A DNA stretch of 64,000 nucleotides from Patescibacteria group bacterium (GTDB lineage Bacteria > Patescibacteriota > Microgenomatia > UBA1406 > GWC2-37-13): contig JAOAFZ010000003.1 of NCBI GenBank assembly GCA_026415975.1, forward strand, positions 62,001 through 126,000, in the 5' to 3' direction. The notes under the pieces are model-generated. The model did no database searches, was not told where the DNA came from, and saw only the letters and a list, made by a program, of their open reading frames with translations. The position numbers were made by a program, and so were the translations under genes. How positions within the stretch are numbered: position 1 is the stretch's first letter; the number at the start of each line of letters is the position of its first letter. Shown in pieces: positions 46,739-58,300 of the stretch.

Positions 46739-46821
46739 TGCCGGGAGTGGGGGTCGAACCCACACACCGTTGCCGGTACGGGATTTTAAGTCCCGCGCGT
46801 CTGCCATTCCGCCATCCCGGC
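46739..46821 (-). tRNA. tRNA-Leu(TAA)
   Basis: Acceptor GCCGGGA pairs with TCCCGGC. Anticodon stem CGGGA/TCCCG closes loop CTTAAAA, anticodon TAA. A long class II variable arm and T arm GTGGG TTCGACC CCCAC are present. Discriminator A, no encoded CCA. It is first in a cluster Leu-Thr-Arg. Confidence 0.95.
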
Positions 46822-46867
46822 GGCACCCCCCTCAGACACCAGAAAAACTCCCCATCTCCAGAGGATG

Positions 46868-46873
46868 ATTATA
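46868..46873 (-). promoter_or_regulatory. Extended -10 promoter of the Leu-Thr-Arg tRNA cluster
   Basis: On the minus strand TATAAT is preceded by TGC (extended -10), about 46 bases before tRNA-Leu. The three tRNAs and possibly the Nudix gene would share it. Confidence 0.6.
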
Positions 46874-46911
46874 GCAGATGGCGAGGCAAGGCGTTCACTA
46901 CTCAGGCGATT

Positions 46912-47889
46912 TTATTCTAACACGCCAGGAGAAACTGCCGATGCTGGTATCTTCATGTGTGACAGGGCATTCCTCGTAAGAACTCGGCCCCGGGGTGTCT
47001 TTTTTACAAAGCCGATCTGAAGTAAGTATGGCTCTATAAACTCCTCTATTGTTCGTTTGTCTTCTGATAAGGTTGAAGAAAGGGTCTCGATACCGATTGG
47101 CTCATTCCGGAATCGCCTTCCGATGACGTTCAGATACTGGATATCAATGTCAGTTAAACCAAATTCATCTATATCCAGAAGTTCAAACAGTTTTTCTACC
47201 ACCTCCATGGTAATCGCCGAATGGCCATTTACCTCAACAATGTCCCGGGCCCGCTTGAGAATTCTATTTGCAATACGAGGTGTTTTTCTAGCACGCCGTG
47301 CTATTGCACGCGCAGCTTCAGGCGCAATTGCAAGACCAAGCATCTGCGCCGATTGGGTAACTATCGTGACCATTTCATCCTCAGTGTAATAATCCAGTCG
47401 GAGTAACAGGCCGAATCTGTCCCGGAGCGGAGCAGTAAGATTTGCAAGCCGGGTTGTCGAACCCACAATAGTTATCTTAGGGACCGGTAACCGGACTGTC
47501 CGTGCCGATGGTCCCTTCCCGATAATAATATCCAGACAGTAATCCTCCATAACAGGATAGAGCATTTCTTCCACGGTGCGTGGCAAACGATGAATCTCAT
47601 CTATAAAGAACACATCATTGTCTTTAAGACCTGTTAGTATTGCGGCAATATCACCGCCTTTTTGTAATGCAGCACCAGTCGTGATACGAATTTCACCTTG
47701 TAACTCATTGGCTATGATAGTAGAGAGCGTTGTTTTGCCAATCCCGGGAGGTCCGTAAAAGAGAATATGTTCGGATGCATACCCACGGTTTTTTACTGCC
47801 TCAATGAACATCCGTAATGTTTTCACAGCCTGCTCCTGCCCGATATAGGCATCCAGCGAGGTTGGTCGTAAACTCATGTTATCGTTCAT
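46912..47889 (-). CDS. ruvB: Holliday junction branch migration ATPase RuvB
   Basis: The 325-residue AAA+ motor has LRPTSLDAYIGQEQA (about 7-21), Walker A YGPPGIGKTTLS (about 45-56), Walker B FFIDEIHRLPR (about 94-104), sensor GSTTRLANLTAPLRDRFG (about 144-161) and the C-terminal winged helix with RGRVLT. Hexamers pump DNA through RuvA-bound junctions. It follows ruvA after 26 bases on the minus strand; TAAACT is 5 bases before its ATG, so a separate start is possible. Confidence 0.97.
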   Translation of the reverse strand: MNDNMSLRPTSLDAYIGQEQAVKTLRMFIEAVKNRGYASEHILFYGPPGIGKTTLSTIIANELQGEIRITTGAALQKGGDIAAILTGLKDNDVFFIDEIHRLPRTVEEMLYPVMEDYCLDIIIGKGPSARTVRLPVPKITIVGSTTRLANLTAPLRDRFGLLLRLDYYTEDEMVTIVTQSAQMLGLAIAPEAARAIARRARKTPRIANRILKRARDIVEVNGHSAITMEVVEKLFELLDIDEFGLTDIDIQYLNVIGRRFRNEPIGIETLSSTLSEDKRTIEEFIEPYLLQIGFVKKTPRGRVLTRNALSHMKIPASAVSPGVLE

Positions 47890-47915
47890 AGAGTAGTTTA
47901 TTCATACTAATACTA

Positions 47916-48491
47916 TCATGCTTTCCCGGTGATAGCACGGATTGCCAATCTGATACGCTCCTCGTATGGTAGTTTCCGGTCTATACCAGGCACAATCCTC
48001 TCACCATCTTGCCGGGAAAATCCCAGCGCCAAGAGTGCCTGAAGTACCGCTTCATCATCCTGATCAAGATGTAGTCTTCCAAGCTGGACATCAGAGTCAA
48101 GTTTCGAGCTGAGCTCTAAAATAAGTTTCATGGCCATTTTTTTCCCGAGTCCGGGAATGCCCTGAAAATATGCAGTATCGTTTGCACGCACCGCTTGAGT
48201 GAGTCTTTCAGGTGAACCATAGGAAACCACTGCGAAAGCAGTTTTGGGACCAATCCCGCTTACTCCGAGTACGGTTGAAAATAACGTAAGATGAGAGGTA
48301 GTTGTGAAACCATATAACACTAGTGCATCCTCGCGAACATGGAGATATGTATACAGTTGCACTTCTGCCGGCAGTTTCATACTGTGAATCTCTGCGGGCA
48401 GATACACCAGATATCCCACACCCGAGGACGTCATCAGCAATCCTTGATTCTGTATTATTTCGGTGACCGTACCCTGGATAAACCCTATCAT
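47916..48491 (-). CDS. ruvA: Holliday junction-binding protein RuvA
   Basis: The 191-residue protein has the N-terminal OB fold (MIGFIQGTVTEI, VREDALVLYGF), the helix-hairpin-helix pair with GVSGIGPKTAFAV (about 75-87) and IPGLGKKMAMKLILEL (about 112-127), and the C-terminal RuvB-binding domain (ALLALGFSRQDGERI). Tetramers hold four-way junctions open. It starts one base after the stop of the enolase-like gene, indicating cotranscription. Confidence 0.97.
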   Translation of the reverse strand: MIGFIQGTVTEIIQNQGLLMTSSGVGYLVYLPAEIHSMKLPAEVQLYTYLHVREDALVLYGFTTTSHLTLFSTVLGVSGIGPKTAFAVVSYGSPERLTQAVRANDTAYFQGIPGLGKKMAMKLILELSSKLDSDVQLGRLHLDQDDEAVLQALLALGFSRQDGERIVPGIDRKLPYEERIRLAIRAITGKA

Positions 48492-48492
48492 A

Positions 48493-49836
48493 TTATTTTT
48501 TTATCTGATCAAGAAACTTTTTCGGAATTGGTGTAGCATGAAGTGCCTGTTGGCGGATTGCTCTGGCAGCGGCTGCCTGCATTGCAGCCATCTGCTCAAT
48601 TTTCAACAGCCGGTTATATTTTGCAATTCGTTCTCCCTGTGCCGGTGCTCCAAACTTAATAAAATCCGCCTGTACACCCATGGCAAAATCTGCAATAAAA
48701 TCATCATCGGTATCATTTTTGTCACCGGAAATCATACAGCTTATTTCATGTTTTTTGGCACTGTAAATAATCTTGAGTGTATCGGTGATGGTTCCGAAAT
48801 AACTTGGTTTTAAGACGATCGAAGTGTACATTTTATGAGTTTCCATTTGATTCAAATAGTCCAGATTGTCGCCAATAAACTTATGCGCAACAATATAAAT
48901 CTGTTCCCCGAAGTTTACAAAAAGTTTTCTCCAGCCATCCAAATCATCACTGGCAAAGGGATCTTCAACAAGCAGTACCGAATGCTTTCCAATAAGGTCA
49001 GCAACGAAATCATAGTATTCCGCGGTTGAAAGCGCATTCGGACGATCTTTAAGAGTATATTTTCCTCTCATGAAGTAGTTGTTCGCGACAAAGTTTAACC
49101 CTAGGAATACATGCCTTCCTGGTTTTAGATTTTTTCGCTGTAGAACATCGAAAATGATGTCAACCATCTCCATATTTGTGTTCCTCATCGGGATCAGTTC
49201 TCCGTGGAGACTACGGGCAAATGCAATGTTGAGCTGATCCAATAAAACCTGTAGAGAGTGGAAAATGTCCACCGCCATTTCGTATGATTGAGTAAAGGTA
49301 AGCGAAGATGACGGAATGATATGAAACTCGTGCATGTCAACCTGTTTCCCACCGGCGAGCATTCCGAATACCGGTGTAGGCACTTTTTCCAGAACCAATT
49401 CACTGCGAAACATGTTCCGGTAAAGGTCATTTACATATTTAAAAACCGGTACACCAGCACAATATGCACCTGCTTTTGTGAAAACCTGGGAAAGAACCAG
49501 CGTAGTATTTACCCCCCACTTTCCTTTTTCAGGGCTCGGATCAGCTCGATTCAACCAGTTGTCGAATGCGACCTGATCTTTTGGATTCATCCCTATGAGT
49601 CGGGGAGCAATGACAGTGTTTATAAGTGCTATCGCATTTTTCACCCCAAGTCCCATGTAATGAGACATGTCATTATCGCGAAGCTCGCGCTTGCCATACG
49701 TGTTGATTACATTGTCGGAGGAAACAGAGGAGATAATTTTGAATCCGTTCGAGAGCAGCATCTCGACTTCGATCGTAGGGTAGCCGTTGGAGTCTGATAT
49801 TTCGTATGCAACCACACGCTTGACCGTTATCGACAT
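48493..49836 (-). CDS. Enolase-family protein with degraded active site
   Basis: The 447-residue protein aligns over its full length with enolase: ISDSNGYPTIEVE (start), LRDNDMSHYMGLGVKNA, VEDPFAS, FGTITDTLKIIYSAKK and GERIAKYNRLLKIEQ. However, most catalytic positions differ. The metal ligand Asp in AMDxAAS is Asn in LGLNFVAN; the GDD motif is AHK; the H155-type ADNN loop is deleted; the SGAST loop is SDNVIN; and SHRSGE reads SGDKND. Glu in LVEDP, the Lys in IVLKPS and the Lys in DFIKFG remain. Normal 2-phosphoglycerate dehydration is therefore unlikely. It follows ppsA by 80 bases and is coupled to ruvA. Start 49836 matches the family N-terminus. Confidence 0.85.
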   Translation of the reverse strand: MSITVKRVVAYEISDSNGYPTIEVEMLLSNGFKIISSVSSDNVINTYGKRELRDNDMSHYMGLGVKNAIALINTVIAPRLIGMNPKDQVAFDNWLNRADPSPEKGKWGVNTTLVLSQVFTKAGAYCAGVPVFKYVNDLYRNMFRSELVLEKVPTPVFGMLAGGKQVDMHEFHIIPSSSLTFTQSYEMAVDIFHSLQVLLDQLNIAFARSLHGELIPMRNTNMEMVDIIFDVLQRKNLKPGRHVFLGLNFVANNYFMRGKYTLKDRPNALSTAEYYDFVADLIGKHSVLLVEDPFASDDLDGWRKLFVNFGEQIYIVAHKFIGDNLDYLNQMETHKMYTSIVLKPSYFGTITDTLKIIYSAKKHEISCMISGDKNDTDDDFIADFAMGVQADFIKFGAPAQGERIAKYNRLLKIEQMAAMQAAAARAIRQQALHATPIPKKFLDQIKK

Positions 49837-49916
49837 ATAGGCTTCATTATGCGACACCGGCACGGGAAATGCAAGCGCGGGGAACTTTCGTTCACCTGCG
49901 CGCACCTACAAGCCAT

Positions 49917-52247
49917 CTACTCCTTCTCCATTTCGGACTCGATCTTGTGGATCATGTCTCTCGTCTTATCGGCAACGTCCGCATTAACAGAGACGCTGGT
50001 GATTCCGGTGCGGACTAGTTTTTCTACTAAATCGGGATAATTTGAGGCCGCCTCTCCACAGATAGAACATGTTACTCCGTGCTTTTTACAGGTCTTCACA
50101 ATATGTACAAGTGTTTGCACAACTGCCGGATTTCTTTCGTCGTACAAACCGGATACTTTTTCACTGTCGCGGTCTACTCCCAGTAGCATCATAGTCAGAT
50201 CGTTCGTGCCGATTGATACTCCGTCAAACCCGATCTTGATAAGTTCTTCCAGCATAATGGCTGCCGCTGGAACCTCTACCATTATCCAGAGCTTGAATTC
50301 AGGATAATCGAATAGTCCATGCTGCTGAATCATTTCTTTAATCTGGATCAACTCGTAAGGTACCCGCACAAACGGAATCATGAGGTGCAGGTTCTTATAG
50401 CCCTTTCCCCATATCTTCTGGAAAGCCTGAAGCTCGAGAGAAAAAACATCCTTATCAACAATATACCGTGACGCTCCACGATACCCGATCATTGGGTTCT
50501 CTTCCTTGGGCTCGTACTTTTCACCACCTTTTAGATTGCGGTATTCGTTCGACTTAAAATCTGTCGCCCGGTACACTACCGGACGGGGATTGAATGCCGA
50601 TGTAAACTTTTCAAGATTTTTTGCCAGCCTGTCAACGAACTGCTTTTCATTTTTTTGGCGGATGTATTCCTTCGGATGCACTCCACCTGCGGCAATCATA
50701 AACTCCGCACGGAGGAGTCCCACACCGTCAACATTCATCTCCGATAATCGTTTTGCAGCTTCCGGCTCTGCGGTATTCAGATAAACATGCACTTTAGTAG
50801 ACTGGGTACTCTTTTCAACTTTTTTATGTACATTCGCGCCATCCAGTTTCCCTTCAAAGATTTCTCCGGTACTACCGACAACCGATACTACCATCCCGTT
50901 CTTGAGAACTTTTGTTGCATTCTCGGTGCCTACGACCGCAGGTATTCCTAGTTCGCGTGAAACGATTGCTGCATGAGAGGTCCGTCCGCCTTTATCGGTA
51001 ACAATTGCTGCTGCCCGTTTCATGGCAGGAACGTAGTCAGGGTTCGTCTGCGGTGCAACAAGCACATCACCTTTCTTAATCTCATCAATCTGATCCGGCG
51101 AAAATATTACTTTTACAACCCCCGATCCAATCCCCGGAGACGCCGGAGCACCGCTTACCAGAAGCTTGTGGCCTGCTGAGTTTATAACCCCTTCCGACTT
51201 GTTGGCCGAATCGGTTGCCGCTATAGTGGTAATCGGACGTGACTGCACAATGAAGACACGATCGCCCTCGATTGCCCACTCGATGTCCTGGGGGAAGAAA
51301 TAGTGCTTCTCGATATCTTTTACCAGGAGGGCCACTTTAATCACCTCTTCCTCGGTTAATTTTTGTACCGATCCCTCCGCCTTTGAGAGCTTTACCTCGG
51401 TATTTCCTCGGCCTGACTTCACCAACTTCAGGTTCTGATAGTTCACCTGGCTGTTCAGAATTACAAACGAGTTTTTATCTACCTCGTAGTGGTCTGGTGT
51501 AACCTTTCCCTGTACGATATATTCTCCAAGACCGAAGATTGCTTCAATTACAATTTTCTTCTTATCATTGGTTACCGGATCAATCGAAAATGCGATGCCG
51601 GACTTGGTAGACTGTACCATCCGCTGTATAACTGCGGCCAGGCCTACCTGAAAATGATCAAAACCTTTTTGTTCACGATAATAAATTGCCCGCTCAGTAA
51701 AGAGCGACGCCCAGCATTCCTTAACTTTTTTTAGGAGAGCAGCCTCACCCTGAACATTTAGGTATGTTTCCTGCTGACCCGCAAAAGATGCATCTGGAAG
51801 ATCCTCGGCAGTGGCAGATGAACGAACTGCAACTAATGGTTGCTTGTATAGACCCCGGATGGCGTGCATTGTCCGGCTCATAAACGATAGCTCCTTGCGG
51901 AAGTATGCCTCTTCTTTTTCCGGTAATTTTTCGTAGTATTCGACAATTTTCCGTGAAATCTCTGTTGGAACCTCGCCCCCGAGAATGATGCGCTGAACCT
52001 GTTGTGAAGCACTGTGTAGTTCCGCCTGAGAATCAACATTTGTGATCGAAAGTATATCCTTGATCCGGGATTGGAGCCTCGCGTGCTCGATATAGTCAAA
52101 ATAGGCTTGAGAGGTTACGACAAACCCGTAGGGAATTGGAAGATGTGCATTGGTCATCTCCCCGAGATTTGCACCTTTGCCGCCGACTAAACCGACGTCC
52201 TCTTTTGTAACCTGCTCGAACCAAACAAGCTGCGGTTTACTACTCAT
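49917..52247 (-). CDS. ppsA: Phosphoenolpyruvate synthase
   Basis: This 776-residue enzyme converts pyruvate and ATP to PEP, AMP and phosphate (gluconeogenic). The N-terminal ATP-grasp part has LVGGKGANLGEMT (about 20-32) and VRSSATAEDLPDASFAGQQE (about 118-137). The swivelling domain carries the phosphohistidine in GGRTSHAAIVSRELGIPAVV (about 414-433). The C-terminal PEP-binding barrel has MVEVPAAAIMLEE, GTNDLTMMLLGVDRD and CSICGEAA with the catalytic Cys. The start at 52247 is supported by a TTGCAT-17-TATCAT promoter 6 bases before it; an upstream in-frame extension is rejected. Confidence 0.95.
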   Translation of the reverse strand: MSSKPQLVWFEQVTKEDVGLVGGKGANLGEMTNAHLPIPYGFVVTSQAYFDYIEHARLQSRIKDILSITNVDSQAELHSASQQVQRIILGGEVPTEISRKIVEYYEKLPEKEEAYFRKELSFMSRTMHAIRGLYKQPLVAVRSSATAEDLPDASFAGQQETYLNVQGEAALLKKVKECWASLFTERAIYYREQKGFDHFQVGLAAVIQRMVQSTKSGIAFSIDPVTNDKKKIVIEAIFGLGEYIVQGKVTPDHYEVDKNSFVILNSQVNYQNLKLVKSGRGNTEVKLSKAEGSVQKLTEEEVIKVALLVKDIEKHYFFPQDIEWAIEGDRVFIVQSRPITTIAATDSANKSEGVINSAGHKLLVSGAPASPGIGSGVVKVIFSPDQIDEIKKGDVLVAPQTNPDYVPAMKRAAAIVTDKGGRTSHAAIVSRELGIPAVVGTENATKVLKNGMVVSVVGSTGEIFEGKLDGANVHKKVEKSTQSTKVHVYLNTAEPEAAKRLSEMNVDGVGLLRAEFMIAAGGVHPKEYIRQKNEKQFVDRLAKNLEKFTSAFNPRPVVYRATDFKSNEYRNLKGGEKYEPKEENPMIGYRGASRYIVDKDVFSLELQAFQKIWGKGYKNLHLMIPFVRVPYELIQIKEMIQQHGLFDYPEFKLWIMVEVPAAAIMLEELIKIGFDGVSIGTNDLTMMLLGVDRDSEKVSGLYDERNPAVVQTLVHIVKTCKKHGVTCSICGEAASNYPDLVEKLVRTGITSVSVNADVADKTRDMIHKIESEMEKE

Positions 52248-52253
52248 AGAATC

Positions 52254-52282
52254 ATGATAGACACCTAGATATTGGAATGCAA
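52254..52282 (-). promoter_or_regulatory. Promoter of ppsA (leaderless)
   Basis: On the minus strand TTGCAT (52277-52282), a 17-base spacer and TATCAT (52254-52259) are 6 bases from ATG 52247. It probably drives ppsA, the enolase-like gene and ruvA. Confidence 0.7.
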
Positions 52283-52352
52283 CTCGAAATAGCTGAAAGC
52301 GCCTATCGGGCTTTTCCAAATACTTTTACCAATCTTGAATAGAGAAGGTTAC

Positions 52353-52380
52353 TTGACATTTTACAAATTCATTTTACAAT
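52353..52380 (+). promoter_or_regulatory. Promoter of the HD-GYP gene
   Basis: Consensus TTGACA (52353-52358), a 16-base spacer and TACAAT (52375-52380). The start would be near 52388, where an ATG (52389) begins an 8-codon frame (MNQIKYVS) that overlaps the HD-GYP ATG at 52405 and ends at 52415. Confidence 0.65.
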
Positions 52381-52404
52381 TTAAGCTGATGAATCAAATA
52401 AAAT

Positions 52405-53298
52405 ATGTATCATAGAGAGCTTGGGGGAGCTGAATGTGCACGAGATATTCCCCCTCTCTCTGAGAGGATAGCGGGAGCTCGTCTCTGGGTTCCTGAAAGT
52501 CACTGGGATATGGTTTGTGCTTGTTTTTTAACCCAAGGGACCGAACTCCCCTATATTAATTACAGCCACGGACTACAAGAATACCGAAAAGAGTATGAAG
52601 AAGCTGATCCCGACAAAAAGTTTGCATTACTGCTTGAAATACAACTCCAACACAACTCATGGATATATCTCCATGCAATTCACACGGGATATATAGCTCA
52701 AAGATTTGCTGCTTTGCTCTCCCTCTCCAGTGAATATTCCGAACTGCGCATTCCGAAAATCCTGAGACTACTGGGACACGGGGGGAATCTCCATGATCTT
52801 GGAAAGACTATTATTTCAAATAAAGTGTGGGATTATCCCAGCCGCCACCCGGAAGAAATGGTTACGATCCGTAAGTTACATGCGGAATTTGGAGTTATGG
52901 TTGCTGCTGCAGCTGGACTTTCAGAACTTTACGATATGATAGCGTATCATCATGAATCACTTGACGGTTCGGGATATCCGTTCGGAATGAGAGGCAACGA
53001 AATACCATTATATGCTCAAATTATCAAAGTTGCAGATGTGGCGCAGGCATTACACGGAGGGCGTCCATATGGCAACTCGCGGCGAACTACTCAAGAAATA
53101 GGCGCGGCTATGCGTATAAATTTTTGGGGTCGAGAGGTGCGGGAATCATGGGCAAATCCTTTTGAGGAACTTCTCCAAGGGAACGTAGGCCATCCGCTAA
53201 TCCGGGATGGCAATGCGTTCCCGACCCCCGATCAGGCAGTACAATTTACTAATCTCGCTGCAGAGGAGCTTGTTACAAATCCTTACTGTGATTTTTGA
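52405..53298 (+). CDS. HD-GYP-type phosphodiesterase-like protein
   Basis: The 297-residue protein has an N-terminal unknown region (1-85) and an HD-GYP-type domain: an HT pair near 97 (LHAIHTGYIAQRF), HD in GNLHDLGKTIIS (about 130-141), a second His in RKLHAEFGVMV, HH in IAYHHESLDGSGYPFGMRG (about 187-205, containing the GYP motif), and the Asp in IIKVADVAQAL (about 214-224). HD-GYP enzymes hydrolyse c-di-GMP or related cyclic nucleotides. No GGDEF or EAL protein is in the window, so the substrate is uncertain. A short overlapping leader frame precedes it. Confidence 0.85.
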   Translation: MYHRELGGAECARDIPPLSERIAGARLWVPESHWDMVCACFLTQGTELPYINYSHGLQEYRKEYEEADPDKKFALLLEIQLQHNSWIYLHAIHTGYIAQRFAALLSLSSEYSELRIPKILRLLGHGGNLHDLGKTIISNKVWDYPSRHPEEMVTIRKLHAEFGVMVAAAAGLSELYDMIAYHHESLDGSGYPFGMRGNEIPLYAQIIKVADVAQALHGGRPYGNSRRTTQEIGAAMRINFWGREVRESWANPFEELLQGNVGHPLIRDGNAFPTPDQAVQFTNLAAEELVTNPYCDF

Positions 53299-53346
53299 GT
53301 AAAATTATTGGGGAGTTGTGGTAGGAGAACTGCAGGAGAGTTAAAG

Positions 53347-53375
53347 TTGTTTTTCCGTATGGAGTAATATATAAT
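53347..53375 (+). promoter_or_regulatory. rRNA operon promoter P1
   Basis: TTGTTT (53347-53352), a 17-base spacer and TATAAT (53370-53375). It lies upstream of tRNA-Ala and 23S. The interval 53299-53547 holds this and P2 but no gene I can support. Confidence 0.6.
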
Positions 53376-53451
53376 AAAGTTCTGTCATTCCGGCAGTGGA
53401 TCCACAATAGAGTTCCTATCAGCCGCGGCTTGCGATTCCCTGATTTACCCC

Positions 53452-53480
53452 TTGCATTCCGACGTGGGGTGGATTACAAT
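53452..53480 (+). promoter_or_regulatory. rRNA operon promoter P2
   Basis: TTGCAT (53452-53457), a 17-base spacer and TACAAT (53475-53480), about 67 bases before tRNA-Ala. Tandem promoters are usual for rRNA operons; here they show that 23S is transcribed independently of any 16S gene. Confidence 0.65.
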
Positions 53481-53547
53481 CATATCCTTGATCACACGGT
53501 GGCGTGTCGTGTGTGCAAGAAGCACTTTAAGTATGAAGAGCAACGCA

Positions 53548-53621
53548 GGGGCTATAGCTCAACTGGCTTGAGCACCCGCCTTGCACGCGGGAGGCTGTGG
53601 GTTCGAATCCCACTAGCTCCA
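53548..53621 (+). tRNA. tRNA-Ala(TGC)
   Basis: Acceptor GGGGCTA pairs with TAGCTCC. Anticodon stem CCCGC/GCGGG closes loop CTTGCAC, anticodon TGC. T arm GTGGG TTCGAAT CCCAC. Discriminator A, no encoded CCA. This is the tRNA usually found in the 16S-23S spacer; here it leads the 23S transcript. Confidence 0.95.
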
Positions 53622-53760
53622 CAAAGTGCAAGTAACATTTTTCGAACGAGAATTCCGGTTCCAACGAAACACGTGGGTGCCGGAACTGTTCATTCGAATA
53701 GTTATGTACTTTGACAACTCGAGGTAGGCAATTTTACACATCCAAGTAAGTATTAAAGGA

Positions 53761-53778
53761 CCATTGACCACCGTAAGA

Positions 53779-53787
<9 letters not shown>
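53761..53787 (+). other. 23S rRNA processing stem, 5' strand
   Basis: Bases 53761-53787 are largely complementary to 56664-56690 (CCATTGACCA with TGGTCAATGG, then GAGGTGGGAGA with TCTCCCATCTC). A second block, TAGGCAAT (53725-53732) and ATTGCCTA (56701-56708), extends it. Such stems around 23S are usual RNase III substrates. Confidence 0.75.
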
Positions 53788-56674
<2,887 letters not shown>

Positions 56675-56734
56675 TTCAGCTGGTCAATGGAAGAGAATCC
56701 ATTGCCTATCCACCGGGATTGTTATTACAGAAAG

Positions 56735-56772
56735 AAGCCCGCTTTGGCAGAAATGCCGGAGCGGGCTTTTTT
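56735..56772 (+). terminator. Rho-independent terminator after 23S
   Basis: AAGCCCGC (56735-56742) pairs with GCGGGCTT (56761-56768), with a nested GGCA/TGCC in the loop, followed by a T-run. It ends the tRNA-Ala/23S transcript, with no 5S gene between. Confidence 0.88.
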
Positions 56773-56856
56773 CGTGGGGGAAGGTTGCGTTTATAAGAAC
56801 TGATTCGCAACCGATACTCCCTTTTACGATCTACAAACTCATGTGAAATGAATGTA

Positions 56857-56862
56857 TATACT
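56857..56862 (+). promoter_or_regulatory. -10 box TATACT, leaderless start of ruvC
   Basis: TATACT is 6 bases before ATG 56869, supporting this start rather than the in-frame ATG at 56848. Confidence 0.6.
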
Positions 56863-56868
56863 ATCCCT

Positions 56869-57348
56869 ATGAAAATCTTAGCCTTCGACCCGGGATACGA
56901 AAAACTCGGATACGCTCTCTTTGTAAAAAAAAGCAATCCGGAATATATAACATCGGGGCTCATCAAGACAATCCGCACAAAGACCGAAGGAGAACGGCTT
57001 CTGGATATTTATATCGCGGTTACACAGATTATCCTGCGCGAACAGCCGGACCAGGTTGCTATTGAAAAGCTCTTTTTTTCAAAAAATGTTCGCACAGCAC
57101 TGGGGGTTAGTCAGGTTATCGGGATCATCTTACTCCTCGCCGCACAAAACAATCTCAAGGTCTTGGAACTTACTCCTAAACAGATAAAGGAGACAATAAC
57201 GGGCTATGGAGCGGCAGATAAAAAGGCATTGCAAAAAATGCTCTGGCTACAGATAGGCCGCCAGATAGTGGTAGCAGATGATGATGAATCGGATGCAATT
57301 GCGTGCGGACTTGCTGCCTGTCTTCGAAATTCGCTCCTTATGCCCTAA
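56869..57348 (+). CDS. ruvC: Holliday junction resolvase RuvC
   Basis: The 159-residue RNase H-fold nuclease has the first catalytic Asp in LAFDPGYEKLGYA (about 4-16), Glu in VAIEKLFFSKNVRTAL (about 63-78), and the Asp pair in ADDDESDAIACGLAA (about 134-148). RuvC cuts symmetric strands in junctions held by RuvAB. It is separated from ruvAB, which lie on the other strand 8 kb away. The length is normal. Confidence 0.95.
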   Translation: MKILAFDPGYEKLGYALFVKKSNPEYITSGLIKTIRTKTEGERLLDIYIAVTQIILREQPDQVAIEKLFFSKNVRTALGVSQVIGIILLLAAQNNLKVLELTPKQIKETITGYGAADKKALQKMLWLQIGRQIVVADDDESDAIACGLAACLRNSLLMP

Positions 57349-57382
57349 GTACGCCCGTTTTCCCGCGGGGAACGGTGTGAGT

Positions 57383-58294
57383 TTAGTTGGAGCCGACAAC
57401 ACCAATTATCTTTGCGGCGTACTCCGCCCCGGCTGCCATTGCAGCTGCTGCGTCTCTTGTCTGGTTATAGGTGGCAATAAATCCCGCGGTAAAAGCATCA
57501 CCGGCACCGGTAGCATCTACAACTTCTTTTGGCTCTATTGCTTTCTGGTGGTGCACTTTCCCGTCATAATACCCATAACTCCCGTTTTTTCCATCGGTAA
57601 GAATTAGGACCAGGTTCTCAAACTCACCGAGATACGTATCCTTAACGTAATCACTATAGTCTATTCGTTCATAAGGAGTTCGCACCATCTCTGAGAACTC
57701 GTGAGCATTTATTATAAGAACATCCACGGAACGCAGGAAGTGCCTGATATCGGCAAACGACTTACGGCAATCAGCCACACCAAGATTGGAGTATGTGGTG
57801 ATTTTATGGTCTTTGAAGAACTTAAGCATGTTTGCCTTGCGCTCCAGGCTGAAATTTGGAAGATTTGCGAGATAAATTGAACGTGTTTTCAGGAGTTCAT
57901 CCATACTACCTTCGTCATCGTAAAAGGCCTGGCGTCTGGAGCGATAGTTAATAATACTACGGTCGCCTGTGGGAGCTACCAGAACAGCCGAGATATTATA
58001 GTAGTCTTCCTGATAGATACACAGATCGTGTTTGAGTTGGAGTTCACTCAATTTATGTGAAATAACTTTTCTAAAAACGTTATCGCCGATAGTGGCTGCG
58101 AGCCCCACATGAAGACCCTGCTTTTTTGCCCCGATAGCCACATTGGTTGCGCCACCGCCAAGACCTTCATAAAAGGTATCAGCAAAGTATTTCCCGCCAA
58201 TAGCAAGCTGAAAGCGATCATCCTCGAAGGTAAGGCTATCGCCCTTAAAGTACAAATCAACAGCAACAGTACCCATTGATATCAGGTCGTACAT
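57383..58294 (-). CDS. PfkB family carbohydrate kinase
   Basis: The 303-residue ribokinase-fold enzyme has the N-terminal GGGATNVAIGAKKQG (about 46-60) and C-terminal ATP/anion-hole motif VDATGAGDAFTAGFIATY (about 258-275) with the catalytic Asp. Substrate could be ribose, fructose, a nucleoside or a similar sugar; no specificity motif is recognised. It is divergent from the holA-like gene, with -10 TATACT 6 bases before the ATG and -35 TTGTAC. Confidence 0.9.
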   Translation of the reverse strand: MYDLISMGTVAVDLYFKGDSLTFEDDRFQLAIGGKYFADTFYEGLGGGATNVAIGAKKQGLHVGLAATIGDNVFRKVISHKLSELQLKHDLCIYQEDYYNISAVLVAPTGDRSIINYRSRRQAFYDDEGSMDELLKTRSIYLANLPNFSLERKANMLKFFKDHKITTYSNLGVADCRKSFADIRHFLRSVDVLIINAHEFSEMVRTPYERIDYSDYVKDTYLGEFENLVLILTDGKNGSYGYYDGKVHHQKAIEPKEVVDATGAGDAFTAGFIATYNQTRDAAAAMAAGAEYAAKIIGVVGSN

Positions 58295-58300
58295 ATGGTA

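Noticed and set aside
53711-53740. TTGACA just upstream of 23S as a third rRNA promoter
   Set aside because: At 17-18 bases the -10 would be TTACAC or TACACA, a poor match, and the region belongs to the processing stem.
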